Assembly: GCF_003284895.1 (NCBI RefSeq)
Contig: NZ_QMDV01000002.1
Location: 558,001 to 622,000, forward strand
DNA from: Pontibacter arcticus
Lineage (GTDB): Bacteria > Bacteroidota > Bacteroidia > Cytophagales > Hymenobacteraceae
Direction of reading: 5' to 3'
DNA length: 64,000 bases
Below, piece after piece: positions 1-9,434 of the stretch. Position 1 is the stretch's first letter. Each line of letters begins with the position of its first letter. The translations under genes and the position numbers were made by a program. The notes below the pieces were generated by a model, which searched no databases, was not told the origin of the DNA, and saw only the letters and a program-made list of their open reading frames with translations.

Positions 1-137
1 ATGGTAATAGAAACTTTTGCCGTTCGAAATTTTCTGCTAACGTTCCGCGGCAATGGCGCAGTTTATACTTTTACCTTTTTCTGATTCAGCCTTCTGTTTT
101 TTATGTTGCCTAAGGCTATTTCTATCAAACAGCAATA

Positions 138-1646
138 TTATAAGTCATAACCATACTTCAAAAGAAACGCTTTTCTGAGGTTAGCCACTGTTCCGGAAAA
201 ACTCCTGTCGTACCAAATGTAGTGCGGCGCACCATCTAAAGTATGAAATTCGAATGTATTGTTCAGTCGCTTCATTTCATTTGAAAAAGCTTTCGCAGAA
301 GTATAAGCTACACTCTGGTCGTTGGTACCGTGAATGATTAATGCCGGAGGAAGGCCAAGTGTAAGCAAATGTTGCGGCGATATCTTTTTAACGAGCGTTT
401 TATCTTTCTGTCCTTTGCTGATCCAGTCTGTGCTTCCGTCAGCATATAAATTATAAACTCCACTATTAACCAGCAACAGGTCAGGCACAGCGCTAATCGC
501 CTGGTTGTCTGTTTTCTCATTTATTTCGCTGGATAAGGCTGCTGACAATACCAGATGCCCGCCAGCAGAATTACCTGAAGCAACTATTCTGCTGGGGTCA
601 ATAGTATAAGTTGCTGCATGCTGGCGTAGCCATCTGATCGCACTTCTGGCATCCTTAACAGCTTCAAACGGAGTGGTTTCGTGCCGGTCTGCCACCCTGT
701 ATTCTACTGCCACAGCTACCCAGCCTTTTTTAGCGTAGTTCTCACAGTTATAAAAATCCCATTCGGGCGTTCCTTTCGTCCAGCTGCCTCCGCTAAAATA
801 AACCATGACTGGCCTTTTTGTAGTTCTGAAGGCACTGTCAGGCAGGAAAATATGCAGGTCCAGCTCAGAACCGTCTACTGTTTTATAGGTCTTAATTATG
901 TGCCCTTTATAAGTACTGGCACTTGCTGTATAAATGCTGTCTACGGTTTTTTTATACTCTGCATTGGTAGCAGTAGCCAGAAATGATTTAACAGCCTTTT
1001 CGGTATTCTTACTTCCCCAATCATCGAGGTGTGCTATTAGGTAATGGTATTGCCAGTATTCCTTGCACGTCTGCTTTTTAAAATATGCAGGAATTAAGCT
1101 GAGATATGCGTCTAATCGTTTGTTATCTGATTTTCTGTACTTGGGTTTATTAACTTCTATAGTAGATTGATGTCGTAGGAATGCTTGAACGTAGCCCTTG
1201 AAATCGGAACTGGATAAGAGTTCAGGGGTATTAAAATCCTTTACATGCTGGTCTAACCTGGTTTGTTCTGCTTTCGATAATTTTACTTTTCTACCGGTAT
1301 GGTTTTCATGAAAGTAGGGGTAGTTCACAATGATCTGATCGAAAAAGTAACCGATATCACGTTTTTCATGAAGTATAAAATCAGCATCTACCGATTGAAA
1401 TCGGGATGAATACTTATCCGTAACAGCAACGAATGGTTTCTTTAAAGCTTCTACTTTCTGAAGAAATGGCTTTTCGGCTAATGAATAAATTTCTGGTCTG
1501 TTAAGATAGAATGCTTCTGTAAATACATCACTCGCCACTTTCATTTCTGATAGGTAGGCATTCTTTAAGGAATCAGCTTGCCCACTGGCCTGCCCAAAAC
1601 AAGTTAAAAAGGAGAAAGTAAACAAAAATGCCAGCAGAACCTTCAT
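138..1646 (-). CDS. Secreted alpha/beta-hydrolase (BD-FAE/carboxylesterase type)
   Basis: A 502-residue exported hydrolase. The N-terminus is a signal peptide (Lys2 followed by a Leu/Phe-rich stretch ending near CFGQ, residue 19). The C-terminal half is an alpha/beta-hydrolase: a glycine-rich oxyanion segment YFSGGSW, the nucleophile elbow GNSAGG around residue 357, an acid in HGTND near 440 and a catalytic His in GAPHY near 474. This resembles BD-FAE-like esterases and lipases that deacylate small or carbohydrate esters. About 230 residues before the fold match no family I recognise. It stands alone upstream of an oppositely oriented oxidoreductase. The fold is secure; the substrate is unknown. 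Confidence 0.8.
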   Translation of the reverse strand: MKVLLAFLFTFSFLTCFGQASGQADSLKNAYLSEMKVASDVFTEAFYLNRPEIYSLAEKPFLQKVEALKKPFVAVTDKYSSRFQSVDADFILHEKRDIGYFFDQIIVNYPYFHENHTGRKVKLSKAEQTRLDQHVKDFNTPELLSSSDFKGYVQAFLRHQSTIEVNKPKYRKSDNKRLDAYLSLIPAYFKKQTCKEYWQYHYLIAHLDDWGSKNTEKAVKSFLATATNAEYKKTVDSIYTASASTYKGHIIKTYKTVDGSELDLHIFLPDSAFRTTKRPVMVYFSGGSWTKGTPEWDFYNCENYAKKGWVAVAVEYRVADRHETTPFEAVKDARSAIRWLRQHAATYTIDPSRIVASGNSAGGHLVLSAALSSEINEKTDNQAISAVPDLLLVNSGVYNLYADGSTDWISKGQKDKTLVKKISPQHLLTLGLPPALIIHGTNDQSVAYTSAKAFSNEMKRLNNTFEFHTLDGAPHYIWYDRSFSGTVANLRKAFLLKYGYDL

Positions 1647-1865
1647 AGTTTAATCCCGATTAATATTTTACAAGTAAAGTACAGAAATAAATCAGCCGAA
1701 TATAGAGAATCTAATGATATTATCATTATTCTAATACTATTCTATACTTTAACGAGCCCGAAATCTGGTTTTAGCAACATAACCAAATACACGCCGTACT
1801 CCTAATTCAACATGCTTTAATCCTTATCTGCATGTAATCTAGACACAAACAGCCGCTATAAAACT

Positions 1866-3431
1866 ATGAAAAGAGAATCCGGAGCAAGTTTATCAGTATG
1901 GGTGGATGAAGTTAGTATGCCACCAACCACCACCCTTACAGAAAACATAACATGCGATGTGTGCGTGGTAGGGGCCGGTATTGCAGGCCTTACGACAGCC
2001 TATCTGTTAGCAAAAGCAGGAAAACGCGTGGTGGTGGTAGAATCGAAACAGATCGGAGCAGGCGAAACAGCTAGAACAACAGCTCACCTTTCCAATGCTT
2101 TGGACGACCGGTTCTCTGAACTGATAAGATTATTTGGAAAAGATGGTGCCCGCCTGGCTGCGCAAAGCCACGGACAAGCCATTGACAAAATAGAGGAGAT
2201 CGTTAAAGACGAAAAAATAGCCTGCGAATTCAAGCGCCTGGACGGCTACCTGTTTGCCAATAACAGCGATCAGGAAACTCAATTGCTGGATGAGTTGGAA
2301 GCCCTGCAGCAAATTGGCTGGCACAATGTGGTGCTGCGCAAACGAAGCCTGCTTGATACTATTACCCGGTTTCCGTGTCTGCATTTTCCGAAGCAGGGCC
2401 GTTTTCACGCTCTTAAATATTTAGCTGGTTTAAGCGAGGCCTTCATGCAACTTGGCGGTCAGATCTTCACGGCTTCGCACGTAGACGAATTTAAGACCGG
2501 CGCTGTAACTACCGTAATCACAAAAGAAGGGCACACAGTGTCTGCAAACCACCTGGTTGTGGCTACCAATACGCCGGTAAATGATATGGTAACGATGCAC
2601 ACCAAACAGGCACCTTACCGTACCTATGTTATAGGCATCGAAGTTCCGAAGGGCTCTGTGCCGGATGCGCTTTATTGGGATATGGAAGACCCGTACCATT
2701 ATGTGCGCTTGCTGCGCGATACCGCAGATACAGGTGCAGGTGCCGATGATACATACAAACCGGACGGACTGACAGATATCCTGATAGTTGGCGGGGCAGA
2801 CCATAAAACCGGACAGGATGATACCAACGGAAAACAGTTTATGGAATTAGAACGCTGGACGCGTGAGAAATTCCCGATGGCCGGGGATATAAAGTACCGC
2901 TGGTCTGGGCAGGTGATGGAACCTGTGGATGGCTTGGGCTACATAGGCCGAAATCCGGGAGATACCGATAACGTTTATATCGCTACGGGCGACTCAGGGC
3001 ATGGCATGACGCACGGTACCATTGCCGGTATGCTTATTTCTGATCTGATTCTGGATAAAGTTAATCCGTGGCAGAAACTATATGATCCGGCGCGTGTGAG
3101 TTTGAAATCGAGCGGCGAATTTCTGAAAGAAAACATGAACGTGGCTGCCCAGTTCAAAGACTATCTGACAGCCGGCGAAGTAGAAGACCCGCAGGAAGTG
3201 CTGCCTGGCACTGGTAAAATCATGCGGAAAGGCTTGAAAAAGGTGGCTGTTTATTGTGATCAGGATGGCGTACGCCACGAATGTTCTGCGGTTTGCACGC
3301 ACTTAGGCTGTGTTGTAAACTGGAACAACGTCGAAAGCTCCTGGGATTGTCCTTGCCACGGCTCACGATTTGATCCGTTCGGGCGTGTAATAACCGGCCC
3401 GGCCACCAAAGACTTGGGTCCGGCAGAGTAG
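1866..3431 (+). CDS. FAD-dependent oxidoreductase with C-terminal Rieske [2Fe-2S] domain
   Basis: A 521-residue two-domain enzyme. Residues about 30-400 form a DAO-type flavoprotein: VVGAGIAGL (dinucleotide fold, near 33-41), an acidic residue closing strand 2 (VVVVES), and a C-terminal FAD segment IATGDSGHGMTHG. Residues about 430-521 are a Rieske domain with both ligand boxes, C477-T-H479 and C495-P-C497-H498-GS. The fusion would pass electrons between flavin and Fe-S cluster within one chain. No signal peptide is seen, so it is probably cytoplasmic. The family is common but its substrate is generally not known. It is a single-gene unit ending in a strong shared terminator. Confidence 0.88.
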   Translation: MKRESGASLSVWVDEVSMPPTTTLTENITCDVCVVGAGIAGLTTAYLLAKAGKRVVVVESKQIGAGETARTTAHLSNALDDRFSELIRLFGKDGARLAAQSHGQAIDKIEEIVKDEKIACEFKRLDGYLFANNSDQETQLLDELEALQQIGWHNVVLRKRSLLDTITRFPCLHFPKQGRFHALKYLAGLSEAFMQLGGQIFTASHVDEFKTGAVTTVITKEGHTVSANHLVVATNTPVNDMVTMHTKQAPYRTYVIGIEVPKGSVPDALYWDMEDPYHYVRLLRDTADTGAGADDTYKPDGLTDILIVGGADHKTGQDDTNGKQFMELERWTREKFPMAGDIKYRWSGQVMEPVDGLGYIGRNPGDTDNVYIATGDSGHGMTHGTIAGMLISDLILDKVNPWQKLYDPARVSLKSSGEFLKENMNVAAQFKDYLTAGEVEDPQEVLPGTGKIMRKGLKKVAVYCDQDGVRHECSAVCTHLGCVVNWNNVESSWDCPCHGSRFDPFGRVITGPATKDLGPAE

Positions 3432-3448
3432 AAGCCAAGTAAGACAAC

Positions 3449-3497
3449 AAAAAGGTCAGGATTTATACTTCATAAAGTATAAATCCTGACCTTTTTT
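3449..3497. terminator. Bidirectional intrinsic terminator, 22-bp perfect stem
   Basis: Left arm 3449-3470 and right arm 3475-3497 pair perfectly around a 4-nt loop (cata), with A-tract and T-tract at the two ends. It serves the FAD-Rieske gene from one side and the DUF922 gene from the other. The apex of the stem is a TTTATACTT/AAGTATAAA inverted pair, the over-represented word of this window. Confidence 0.92.
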
Positions 3498-3510
3498 AGT
3501 TCAAATCAAT

Positions 3511-4101
3511 TTACTTATAGGCTTCCAATGCTGTTAAGCGCGCTATAATATTTTCTTCCAATGCCGTCTGGGCTTCCAGATCAAGTCCGTGGTTAGATAG
3601 CTTGTCAAATTTTTCCTGTTCTGCTTTCCAGTCTTTAAAAGCAGCGGCTACGGTCAGGTTCATTTTATCTTTTACAGTTGTACAGGATGCGCCTATACTC
3701 TTCAGATTCTTACGGAGTGTGCGTGCGTGTACTTCCGTCAGATCGAAGTGCAGTTGCTCGTGGTAAAGCAGTTTTGCAGACTTCTTATTTTTTGTCCAGG
3801 ATTCGGTAGGCAGGAAAACGCAACGCACTTCGTAAACAAAGGTATTGTTCACGCATTTTCCGTTCACGGCCAGGTTAGCGGCAGTAAGGGCGTGGTGTGG
3901 GTTGGCAGCATCCGGAACAGCTCTGAAATCGTCCCAGGAAAGGCGTCTGTCAGTTGACCAGCTTAGTTGCTCGCCAATGGTACCGGTTGATTCTTTTTTA
4001 GAAGTTTTGCTGCCATCTGTTGGAATAGCAGGGTTTAAGGCGCTAAAACCGGAGGCGATCAGGTTGGCCCACAGCGATAGCAATACAGGAAAAGTAAACA
4101 T
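3511..4101 (-). CDS. DUF922-type putative zinc protease, exported
   Basis: A 196-residue protein with a hydrophobic N-terminus (residues 1-22) suggesting export. A WDDF motif at residues 56-59 opens the DUF922 domain. The zinc-protease signature HEQLH lies at 114-118, followed by Glu123, a plausible third ligand. Two cysteines (83 and 94) could form a disulfide in the periplasm. DUF922 proteins are predicted metallopeptidases with little experimental work. The gene is convergent with the FAD-Rieske gene and shares its terminator. Confidence 0.75.
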   Translation of the reverse strand: MFTFPVLLSLWANLIASGFSALNPAIPTDGSKTSKKESTGTIGEQLSWSTDRRLSWDDFRAVPDAANPHHALTAANLAVNGKCVNNTFVYEVRCVFLPTESWTKNKKSAKLLYHEQLHFDLTEVHARTLRKNLKSIGASCTTVKDKMNLTVAAAFKDWKAEQEKFDKLSNHGLDLEAQTALEENIIARLTALEAYK

Positions 4102-4190
4102 TTATGCTTCGGCTAAAAGTATAAAAAGTAAGTATTCGACTCGGGAACGCATTCCGTTATACTTTAGTGCCACGAGTTGTACTTTTACTT

Positions 4191-5534
4191 TTAATCTCTG
4201 ATCAGCTTAGTGCTTAACCACTTGAATCTCAAATACATTAGAACTGCTGCTACTGTTAAGCCTAACAGGAGCCCGGCCCAGATGCCACTTGCTCCGAAGC
4301 CAGCTTTAAAGCCCAGTACATAGCCAACAGGCAACCCTACGGCCCAATAAGCCAGCAACGAGATCAAACTAGGTATCTGCACATCTTCCAGCCCACGCAA
4401 GGCACCCAGGCCAACCACCTGCACTCCATCCGAGATCTGAAACAAAGCTGCTATAATTAACAGCACGGAGGCAATTTGGATTACTTCCGGATCATCAATG
4501 TATAAACCAGGTATAAAATCTTTGGCAACTACCATTAGCAAACCACTAATAATCATAAAAATAATGGCCATTACAAAGCTGCTGATGCCTGCCATGCGCA
4601 TATCAAAATAGTTGCGCAATCCCTTCAGGTTACTCACCCGGATGGTGGCCGCCGCTGCAATGCCGCTGGCCATCATATAAGTTACTGAGGCAACGTTGAT
4701 GGCAATCTGGTGTGCAGCGAGTTCTTTTGTTCCGATCCAGCCGATCATGATGGCAGAGAAACTGAAAGCACCCATCTCAAAGATCATCTGACCCGAAATG
4801 GGCAGGCCCAACTTAAAGATGCGGTACATGTGCAGAAATGATAAGTGACGCAAGCGCAGGAAATGCCAGAAGATCTCAAACCGTTTGTTGTATAGTACCC
4901 AGCCGCCCATCATCAGCGCCATGATCACCCTGGAAATAAGGGTTGCCCAGGCAGCACCCACCATGCCCAGTTCCGGTAAACCGAATATACCCCAGATAAG
5001 AACATAGTTTAAGAATACATTAAGCACGTTTGCCACAATACTGATGTACATGGCCTCCCGGGTAAGCGAAAGTCCTTCTGCAAACTGCCTGAAAGCCTGA
5101 AAAACCATAAGCGGCACCATCGAGAGGAAAAGTACATTCATGTAAGGTATGGCGAGTGCAACCACATCTTCCGGCTGGTCTAACAAGGTAATGTAAGGAG
5201 AAAAGAAGTAGCCAGCGATAAATAAAAATACACCTACCAATACATTTGAAACCAGTCCGTTAAGCAGCAACAGCGAAATGCGCGTGTAATTTTTCCGGCC
5301 CTCGGCTGCGGCAATAAGTGGGGTGATGCTAAACGATATTCCCAGGCCAAACACCATCGTAATCATGAAAATACTGTTGCCCAAAGAGGACGCAGCAAGC
5401 GGTGTAGTGCCGAGCTGGCCTACCATTAAACTATCAGCTACACTTACCAGAATATGGCCCAGCTGGCTCATTATGACCGGATAAGCCAGGGTAAAATTTT
5501 TGGAAAAATGCTCTTTGTATGTGTTTGTATTCAT
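4191..5534 (-). CDS. MATE family multidrug/Na+ efflux transporter
   Basis: About 447 residues and roughly 12 hydrophobic helices arranged as two similar halves, typical of NorM/MATE antiporters that export cationic drugs or metabolites using H+ or Na+. The N-terminal segment AYPVIMSQLGHILVSVADS and the glycine-rich GLGISFSITPLI helix are family-like. I place the start at the ATG at 5534 (MNTNTYKEHF); the frame stays open to a TTG at 5564, which would add ten residues. The 5' region holds copy A of an imperfect repeat/hairpin (5720-5793). The substrate cannot be assigned. Confidence 0.9.
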   Translation of the reverse strand: MNTNTYKEHFSKNFTLAYPVIMSQLGHILVSVADSLMVGQLGTTPLAASSLGNSIFMITMVFGLGISFSITPLIAAAEGRKNYTRISLLLLNGLVSNVLVGVFLFIAGYFFSPYITLLDQPEDVVALAIPYMNVLFLSMVPLMVFQAFRQFAEGLSLTREAMYISIVANVLNVFLNYVLIWGIFGLPELGMVGAAWATLISRVIMALMMGGWVLYNKRFEIFWHFLRLRHLSFLHMYRIFKLGLPISGQMIFEMGAFSFSAIMIGWIGTKELAAHQIAINVASVTYMMASGIAAAATIRVSNLKGLRNYFDMRMAGISSFVMAIIFMIISGLLMVVAKDFIPGLYIDDPEVIQIASVLLIIAALFQISDGVQVVGLGALRGLEDVQIPSLISLLAYWAVGLPVGYVLGFKAGFGASGIWAGLLLGLTVAAVLMYLRFKWLSTKLIRD

Positions 5535-5719
5535 TTGGGAAACTGCAAAGCTAAGGAAATGCAAAATTAGCCTTTTATACTTCAGGTTGCTCTACAAAGT
5601 GTGTTGTGTTTTTCAACGAGCAGGTTTGGATGGCTTTTTTGAAGTATAAAATAGTAGTCAAGCATTTATACTTTGGAGTTGGTGGGCTTCTAAACAAAAC
5701 TGATGCAGGCTATCTTTCC

Positions 5720-5793
5720 TTCCTTCATGTTTTCACTAGCTAGTATATAGTTGTGAAAGTATAGTTGTCGGTAAAAATACCTACTACAGAGGG
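5720..5793 (-). repeat. Intergenic repeat copy A with GGTA-AAAA-TACC hairpin
   Basis: This stretch of about 74 bp aligns with 40182-40258. Both contain a GTATAGTTGTCGGT block followed by a hairpin. Here the arms are 5764-5773 and 5778-5787 around an AAAA loop. The loop-closing pair is A-T where copy B has G-C, a compensated change. It lies between the aminotransferase 3' end and the MATE start, both on the minus strand, so it may be a leader or terminator element. Family and function are unknown. Confidence 0.5.
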
Positions 5794-5860
5794 AAAGTAT
5801 ATATTGATAAATTGTTAGAATGTAAATAGTTAACTCATCACAGTTATACTTTGAGTTGAT

Positions 5861-6967
5861 CTAAATAACTAAACTTGCTAAAGCAGTTTTTAAACGTATG
5901 ATGGCTTCTTTCAGATCGGGTTCCTCTATGGCAAAAGAGAGACGCGAAAAACCGGGCGCACCAAAATAATCGCCAGGCGAAAGCTCTAGTTTATACTTTT
6001 CTTTCAGGAAATTGCAAAGCGCAATGCTGGTGGTGAACTGTTCTCCGGTTGGTGTTGTGCAGTCGAGGTAGGCGCTGAAATCAGCAAAAATATAATAGGC
6101 ACCATCCGGATGAAAAAAGTTTAGGCCCGGAATCTGATTTAATCCACCCGCTAGTATACTTCGGTTAGATTTTAAAATAGCCAGCTTGGCAGGTAGATCA
6201 TCGGCAGCAAACTGTAAGGCCGCCTTGGCACCGTCCTGTACAAACTCGCTGAGCCCGGAAAACGTACTTTTCTGGAAATCGGAACACATAGCAATAACTT
6301 GATCAGCCGCTACTATGTACCCGATCCGCCAGCCGGACATGGCAAACGATTTTGAAAAGCCATTGATTACGATGCATCGGTCCGTTTTCCCCTGGCAGGA
6401 AAGGAGAGAAGTAACAGGCTCGCCGTAAGTAACAAGGTCATAAATTTCATCGGAGATAATGTATAGGTTTGGGTAACGCGCGGCTACCGCTAATAACGCT
6501 TCCAGCTCTTGCCTGGTATAAATACGGCCGGTTGGGTTAGCCGGATTCGAGAGTAACAAAATGCGCGTATTTTCATTTAAAGCTGCTTCTAAGGCTTCCG
6601 GAGTCAGGTTATACTTTTCAGTTGATAATGTTTTGATTGTAACCAGTTTACCTTTGCTATACTTCATTAACTCATGAAATCCGAACCAGGCCGGCGTAGG
6701 CACCAACAGTTCGTCGGTACCTTTGGTTATGAGCACCGAAAATAAATTGAAAAGCGCCTGTTTTACGCCCGGAGTAACCAATATATGTTCCGGTTTTATA
6801 CTTGCTTGAGTCTGGTACCTGGCAGCAATGGCTTCTCTTAAGCTTATGGTTCCTGCTACTTCGCTGTACTTTGTTTTGCCTTGCTGCAAAGCCTGTATGG
6901 CTGCCTCGGTAGCGGTAGCGGGACTAGCAAAATAACTGGCCCCGGATGCCAGGTTCAAGTACTTCAT
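5861..6967 (-). CDS. PLP-dependent class I aminotransferase (possible ergothioneine C-S lyase)
   Basis: A 368-residue fold-type I PLP enzyme. It shows NPANPTGR (141-148), the SDEIYD motif with Asp173, Lys206 in NGFSKSFAMSGWRIGY as the Schiff-base lysine, Arg214, and a C-terminal FSRLSFA that would bind the substrate carboxylate. This is the aspartate/aromatic aminotransferase subgroup. It begins two bases after egtD ends, so it is the third gene of the egtB-egtD operon. The pathway needs a PLP C-S lyase (EgtE) and no other is present, so this enzyme may fill that step. That role is inference; a housekeeping aminotransferase is the alternative. Confidence 0.88.
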   Translation of the reverse strand: MKYLNLASGASYFASPATATEAAIQALQQGKTKYSEVAGTISLREAIAARYQTQASIKPEHILVTPGVKQALFNLFSVLITKGTDELLVPTPAWFGFHELMKYSKGKLVTIKTLSTEKYNLTPEALEAALNENTRILLLSNPANPTGRIYTRQELEALLAVAARYPNLYIISDEIYDLVTYGEPVTSLLSCQGKTDRCIVINGFSKSFAMSGWRIGYIVAADQVIAMCSDFQKSTFSGLSEFVQDGAKAALQFAADDLPAKLAILKSNRSILAGGLNQIPGLNFFHPDGAYYIFADFSAYLDCTTPTGEQFTTSIALCNFLKEKYKLELSPGDYFGAPGFSRLSFAIEEPDLKEAIIRLKTALASLVI

Positions 6968-6969
6968 GC

Positions 6970-7974
6970 TTACTTAACGGTAAAAAGCACATCCGCAAAT
7001 TGGCTGGCTTCATCCTGGAAAACTGCTTCTACAGTAAATCCGCATGTCAGCCCCAGTTCCTCTACCTGCTTTAACGAATACTTATGGGAGTTTTCGGTAT
7101 GGATGGCTTCCCAGGCGTCGAATGAGAAGGTTTTATTTAGCGCTTTGATGTGCACTTCCTGTGCTTTTGTACTAACCAGGTAACTCTTCATGACGCCCTT
7201 TTGCGGATGATAAATTGGGGAATGCTGAAAGGCTGTGAGATCGAAATTGGCACCCAGCTCTTGGTTGATGCGTTGCAGCAAGTTCAGGTTAAAAGCTGCC
7301 GTTACGCCTGAAGCATCGTTATAAGCCGGCAAGATCACGTCCGGGCTTTTGCGAAGATCGACTCCCATAAAGAGCTTGTCGCCGGTGTTCAGGTAGCTGC
7401 GTATTTTTTTCAGGAAATCTATACTTTCATCGTCCTCGAAATTGCCAATGTTGGAGCCCAGAAACAGCACAACTTTGCGTTCGGCTTTATTTTCGTGGAG
7501 CCATTCGAGCGCTTTAAAGTATTCGCCCACCACCGCCTGCACTTCGATATTGGGGAGTTCCTGCTGCAAGTTTTCGTTTAACTGGTGCATCGCATCTCCC
7601 GATATATCAACAGGTACATAATCAAACTGCTTTTTTTGTTTATCCAGTTCGCGCAGCAAAATTTTGGTTTTAAGTGCATCGCCGGCACCCAGATCAATCA
7701 GATGAAAAAAGCTGTCTCCCGCAAATTTTGAAATAATATCCTGCTTGTTACCGGTCAATACTTCGTGTTCGCAGCGCGTAGGATAATACTCGGACAGGTG
7801 CATTATTTTCTGGAACAGGCGGCTGCCTTCCTTGTCATAAAAATAGCGGGAAGATAATTTCTTATTGGTTCTGCTCAGGCCTTCCAGCACATCTTTGGCA
7901 AATGCAGCTGTATCGGCAGTGCCATCCTGTTTTATACTTAAGTCGATGGGAAGGAGCGTCATAGTAACGGTCAT
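6970..7974 (-). CDS. egtD: L-histidine N-alpha-methyltransferase (EgtD)
   Basis: A 334-residue SAM-dependent methyltransferase that trimethylates histidine to hercynine in ergothioneine synthesis. The EgtD hallmarks are the N-terminal RYFYDKEGSRLFQKI segment followed by SEYYPTRCE, the SAM loop LIDLGAGDALKT, VPVDIS, and FLGSNIGNF. Length fits the family. It lies four bases downstream of egtB and immediately upstream of a PLP enzyme, a compact operon. A second ATG (residue 5) could be the true start. It acts in the cytoplasm. Confidence 0.93.
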   Translation of the reverse strand: MTVTMTLLPIDLSIKQDGTADTAAFAKDVLEGLSRTNKKLSSRYFYDKEGSRLFQKIMHLSEYYPTRCEHEVLTGNKQDIISKFAGDSFFHLIDLGAGDALKTKILLRELDKQKKQFDYVPVDISGDAMHQLNENLQQELPNIEVQAVVGEYFKALEWLHENKAERKVVLFLGSNIGNFEDDESIDFLKKIRSYLNTGDKLFMGVDLRKSPDVILPAYNDASGVTAAFNLNLLQRINQELGANFDLTAFQHSPIYHPQKGVMKSYLVSTKAQEVHIKALNKTFSFDAWEAIHTENSHKYSLKQVEELGLTCGFTVEAVFQDEASQFADVLFTVK

Positions 7975-7978
7975 AATT

Positions 7979-9250
7979 TTAAAGTAGGGCCAGCCTTATT
8001 CCAGTGAATTGCCAGCGTTTATCAGGGTGAAAAAAATTACGGTAAGTTGTACGGATATGGGTTTCGGAAGTGGTGCAGGAGCCGCCGCGCAGCACCATTT
8101 GGTTCAGCATAAATTTACCGTTGTATTCGCCGATGGCGCCCGGTGCTTTTGTAAACCCAGGGTACGGGTGGTAGGCGCTATAGGTCCATTCCCATACATC
8201 GCCATATAGTTGCTGCATCCCTTTTATAGGCAAAGCAGGTTGCGGTGCCAGCAGTTCCCACTCCAGGAAATTGCCTTTTTGCGGTGGATATACCTGTGAA
8301 GCAGCTTCCCATTCAAATTCGGTGAGCAGTCGGTTACCGCTCCAGTTGGCGTAAGCATCGGCTTCGTAAAAACTGATGTGGGTAACGGGTGCGTTCCAGT
8401 TGATAGACTGGAGTCCGTTTAAAGTATAGTTTTGCCATTCTTCCCCCTGTTTTACCCAATACAAAGGTGCTTCCAGGTTTTGTGTGTTTACCATCGCCCA
8501 GCCTTCATCCAGCCAATGCCTGAAATCCTGGTAGCCGCCATCCAGCATAAACTCCAGGTACTCGGCGTTGGTTACCAGCCGGTTCATCACTTTAAAATCA
8601 TCCAGCAAAACCTGGTGAACGCCCAGCTCATTATCAAAACAGAAATCTTCGCCGGTATGCCCGATGGTGTAAATACCTCCCGGAACATCCAGAAATTCGG
8701 CCTCCACTTTAAGAGATTTGGCAGCGTTAGGTTGCTGATCAGAAGTATAAACCGGCATCAGCGGATTGGTGCTGAGAATATACTTGATATCGGTCAGGAG
8801 CAGTTCCTGGTGTTGTTGTTCATGTTGCAGGCCAAGTTCCAGTACAGGAGTTAGTTCGGCTAAAGTAGCTTCATCCAGCGCATCGAACAGGTAGTTGAGT
8901 TGCTCATCCACATACTTTCTATACTTGTAAATATCGCGTAGCGGCGGGCGTGTAAGTGTGCTGCGTTGGTCGCGGAGTACACGTTTGCCTAATGTGTTGT
9001 AATAAGAATTAAAAAGATAAGCGTAATCCGGATGGTAGATTTTATACTTGGGCAAGTAAGGTTGCAGTACAAACGTTTCGAAAAACCAGGTCGTATGGGC
9101 CAGATGCCATTTCGGGGGGCTCACATCCACCATGGGTTGCACCACTGTGTCTTCGGGCTCAAGCGGCTGGCAGATCAGCTCGGTACGTGCCCTGATCTTT
9201 TGGTAGCGTAACTGGGTAGCTTGTGCAAGGGAAGCAGCAAGTTGGCTCAT
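7979..9250 (-). CDS. egtB: Ergothioneine sulfoxide synthase (EgtB)
   Basis: A 423-residue non-heme iron enzyme joining hercynine to a thiol (gamma-glutamylcysteine or cysteine) with O2. The N-terminal DinB-like half supplies the iron ligands His52 (KWHLAHTTWF), His143 and His147 (QHEQQHQE). The C-terminal half is an FGE-sulfatase fold ending in MVLRGGSC and FTGIRLALL. No egtA or egtC is nearby, so the thiol donor cannot be told from context and direct use of cysteine is possible. First gene of the egtB-egtD-PLP operon; start is ATG at 9250. Confidence 0.93.
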   Translation of the reverse strand: MSQLAASLAQATQLRYQKIRARTELICQPLEPEDTVVQPMVDVSPPKWHLAHTTWFFETFVLQPYLPKYKIYHPDYAYLFNSYYNTLGKRVLRDQRSTLTRPPLRDIYKYRKYVDEQLNYLFDALDEATLAELTPVLELGLQHEQQHQELLLTDIKYILSTNPLMPVYTSDQQPNAAKSLKVEAEFLDVPGGIYTIGHTGEDFCFDNELGVHQVLLDDFKVMNRLVTNAEYLEFMLDGGYQDFRHWLDEGWAMVNTQNLEAPLYWVKQGEEWQNYTLNGLQSINWNAPVTHISFYEADAYANWSGNRLLTEFEWEAASQVYPPQKGNFLEWELLAPQPALPIKGMQQLYGDVWEWTYSAYHPYPGFTKAPGAIGEYNGKFMLNQMVLRGGSCTTSETHIRTTYRNFFHPDKRWQFTGIRLALL

Positions 9251-9434
9251 AGAATTGTTGTAAAGTATAGCTTCGAAAGGCTGGTTATCTACTTAAACTG
9301 TTCAGAACTTGTATTGTTTGGCAACAGGTACTCCAGCTCAGCGATACGCAAACAGTTAACTTTCTTCTGGTGTTTTGCTGTCCTTTACGTCAGTTTTACA
9401 GATATTGGTTTATATTAGGTCAAAACTTATTAAA

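Noticed and set aside
1..84. ATG at position 1 opening a 27-codon frame
   Set aside because: The frame is short, without similarity or ribosome signals, and lies in AT-rich intergenic DNA.
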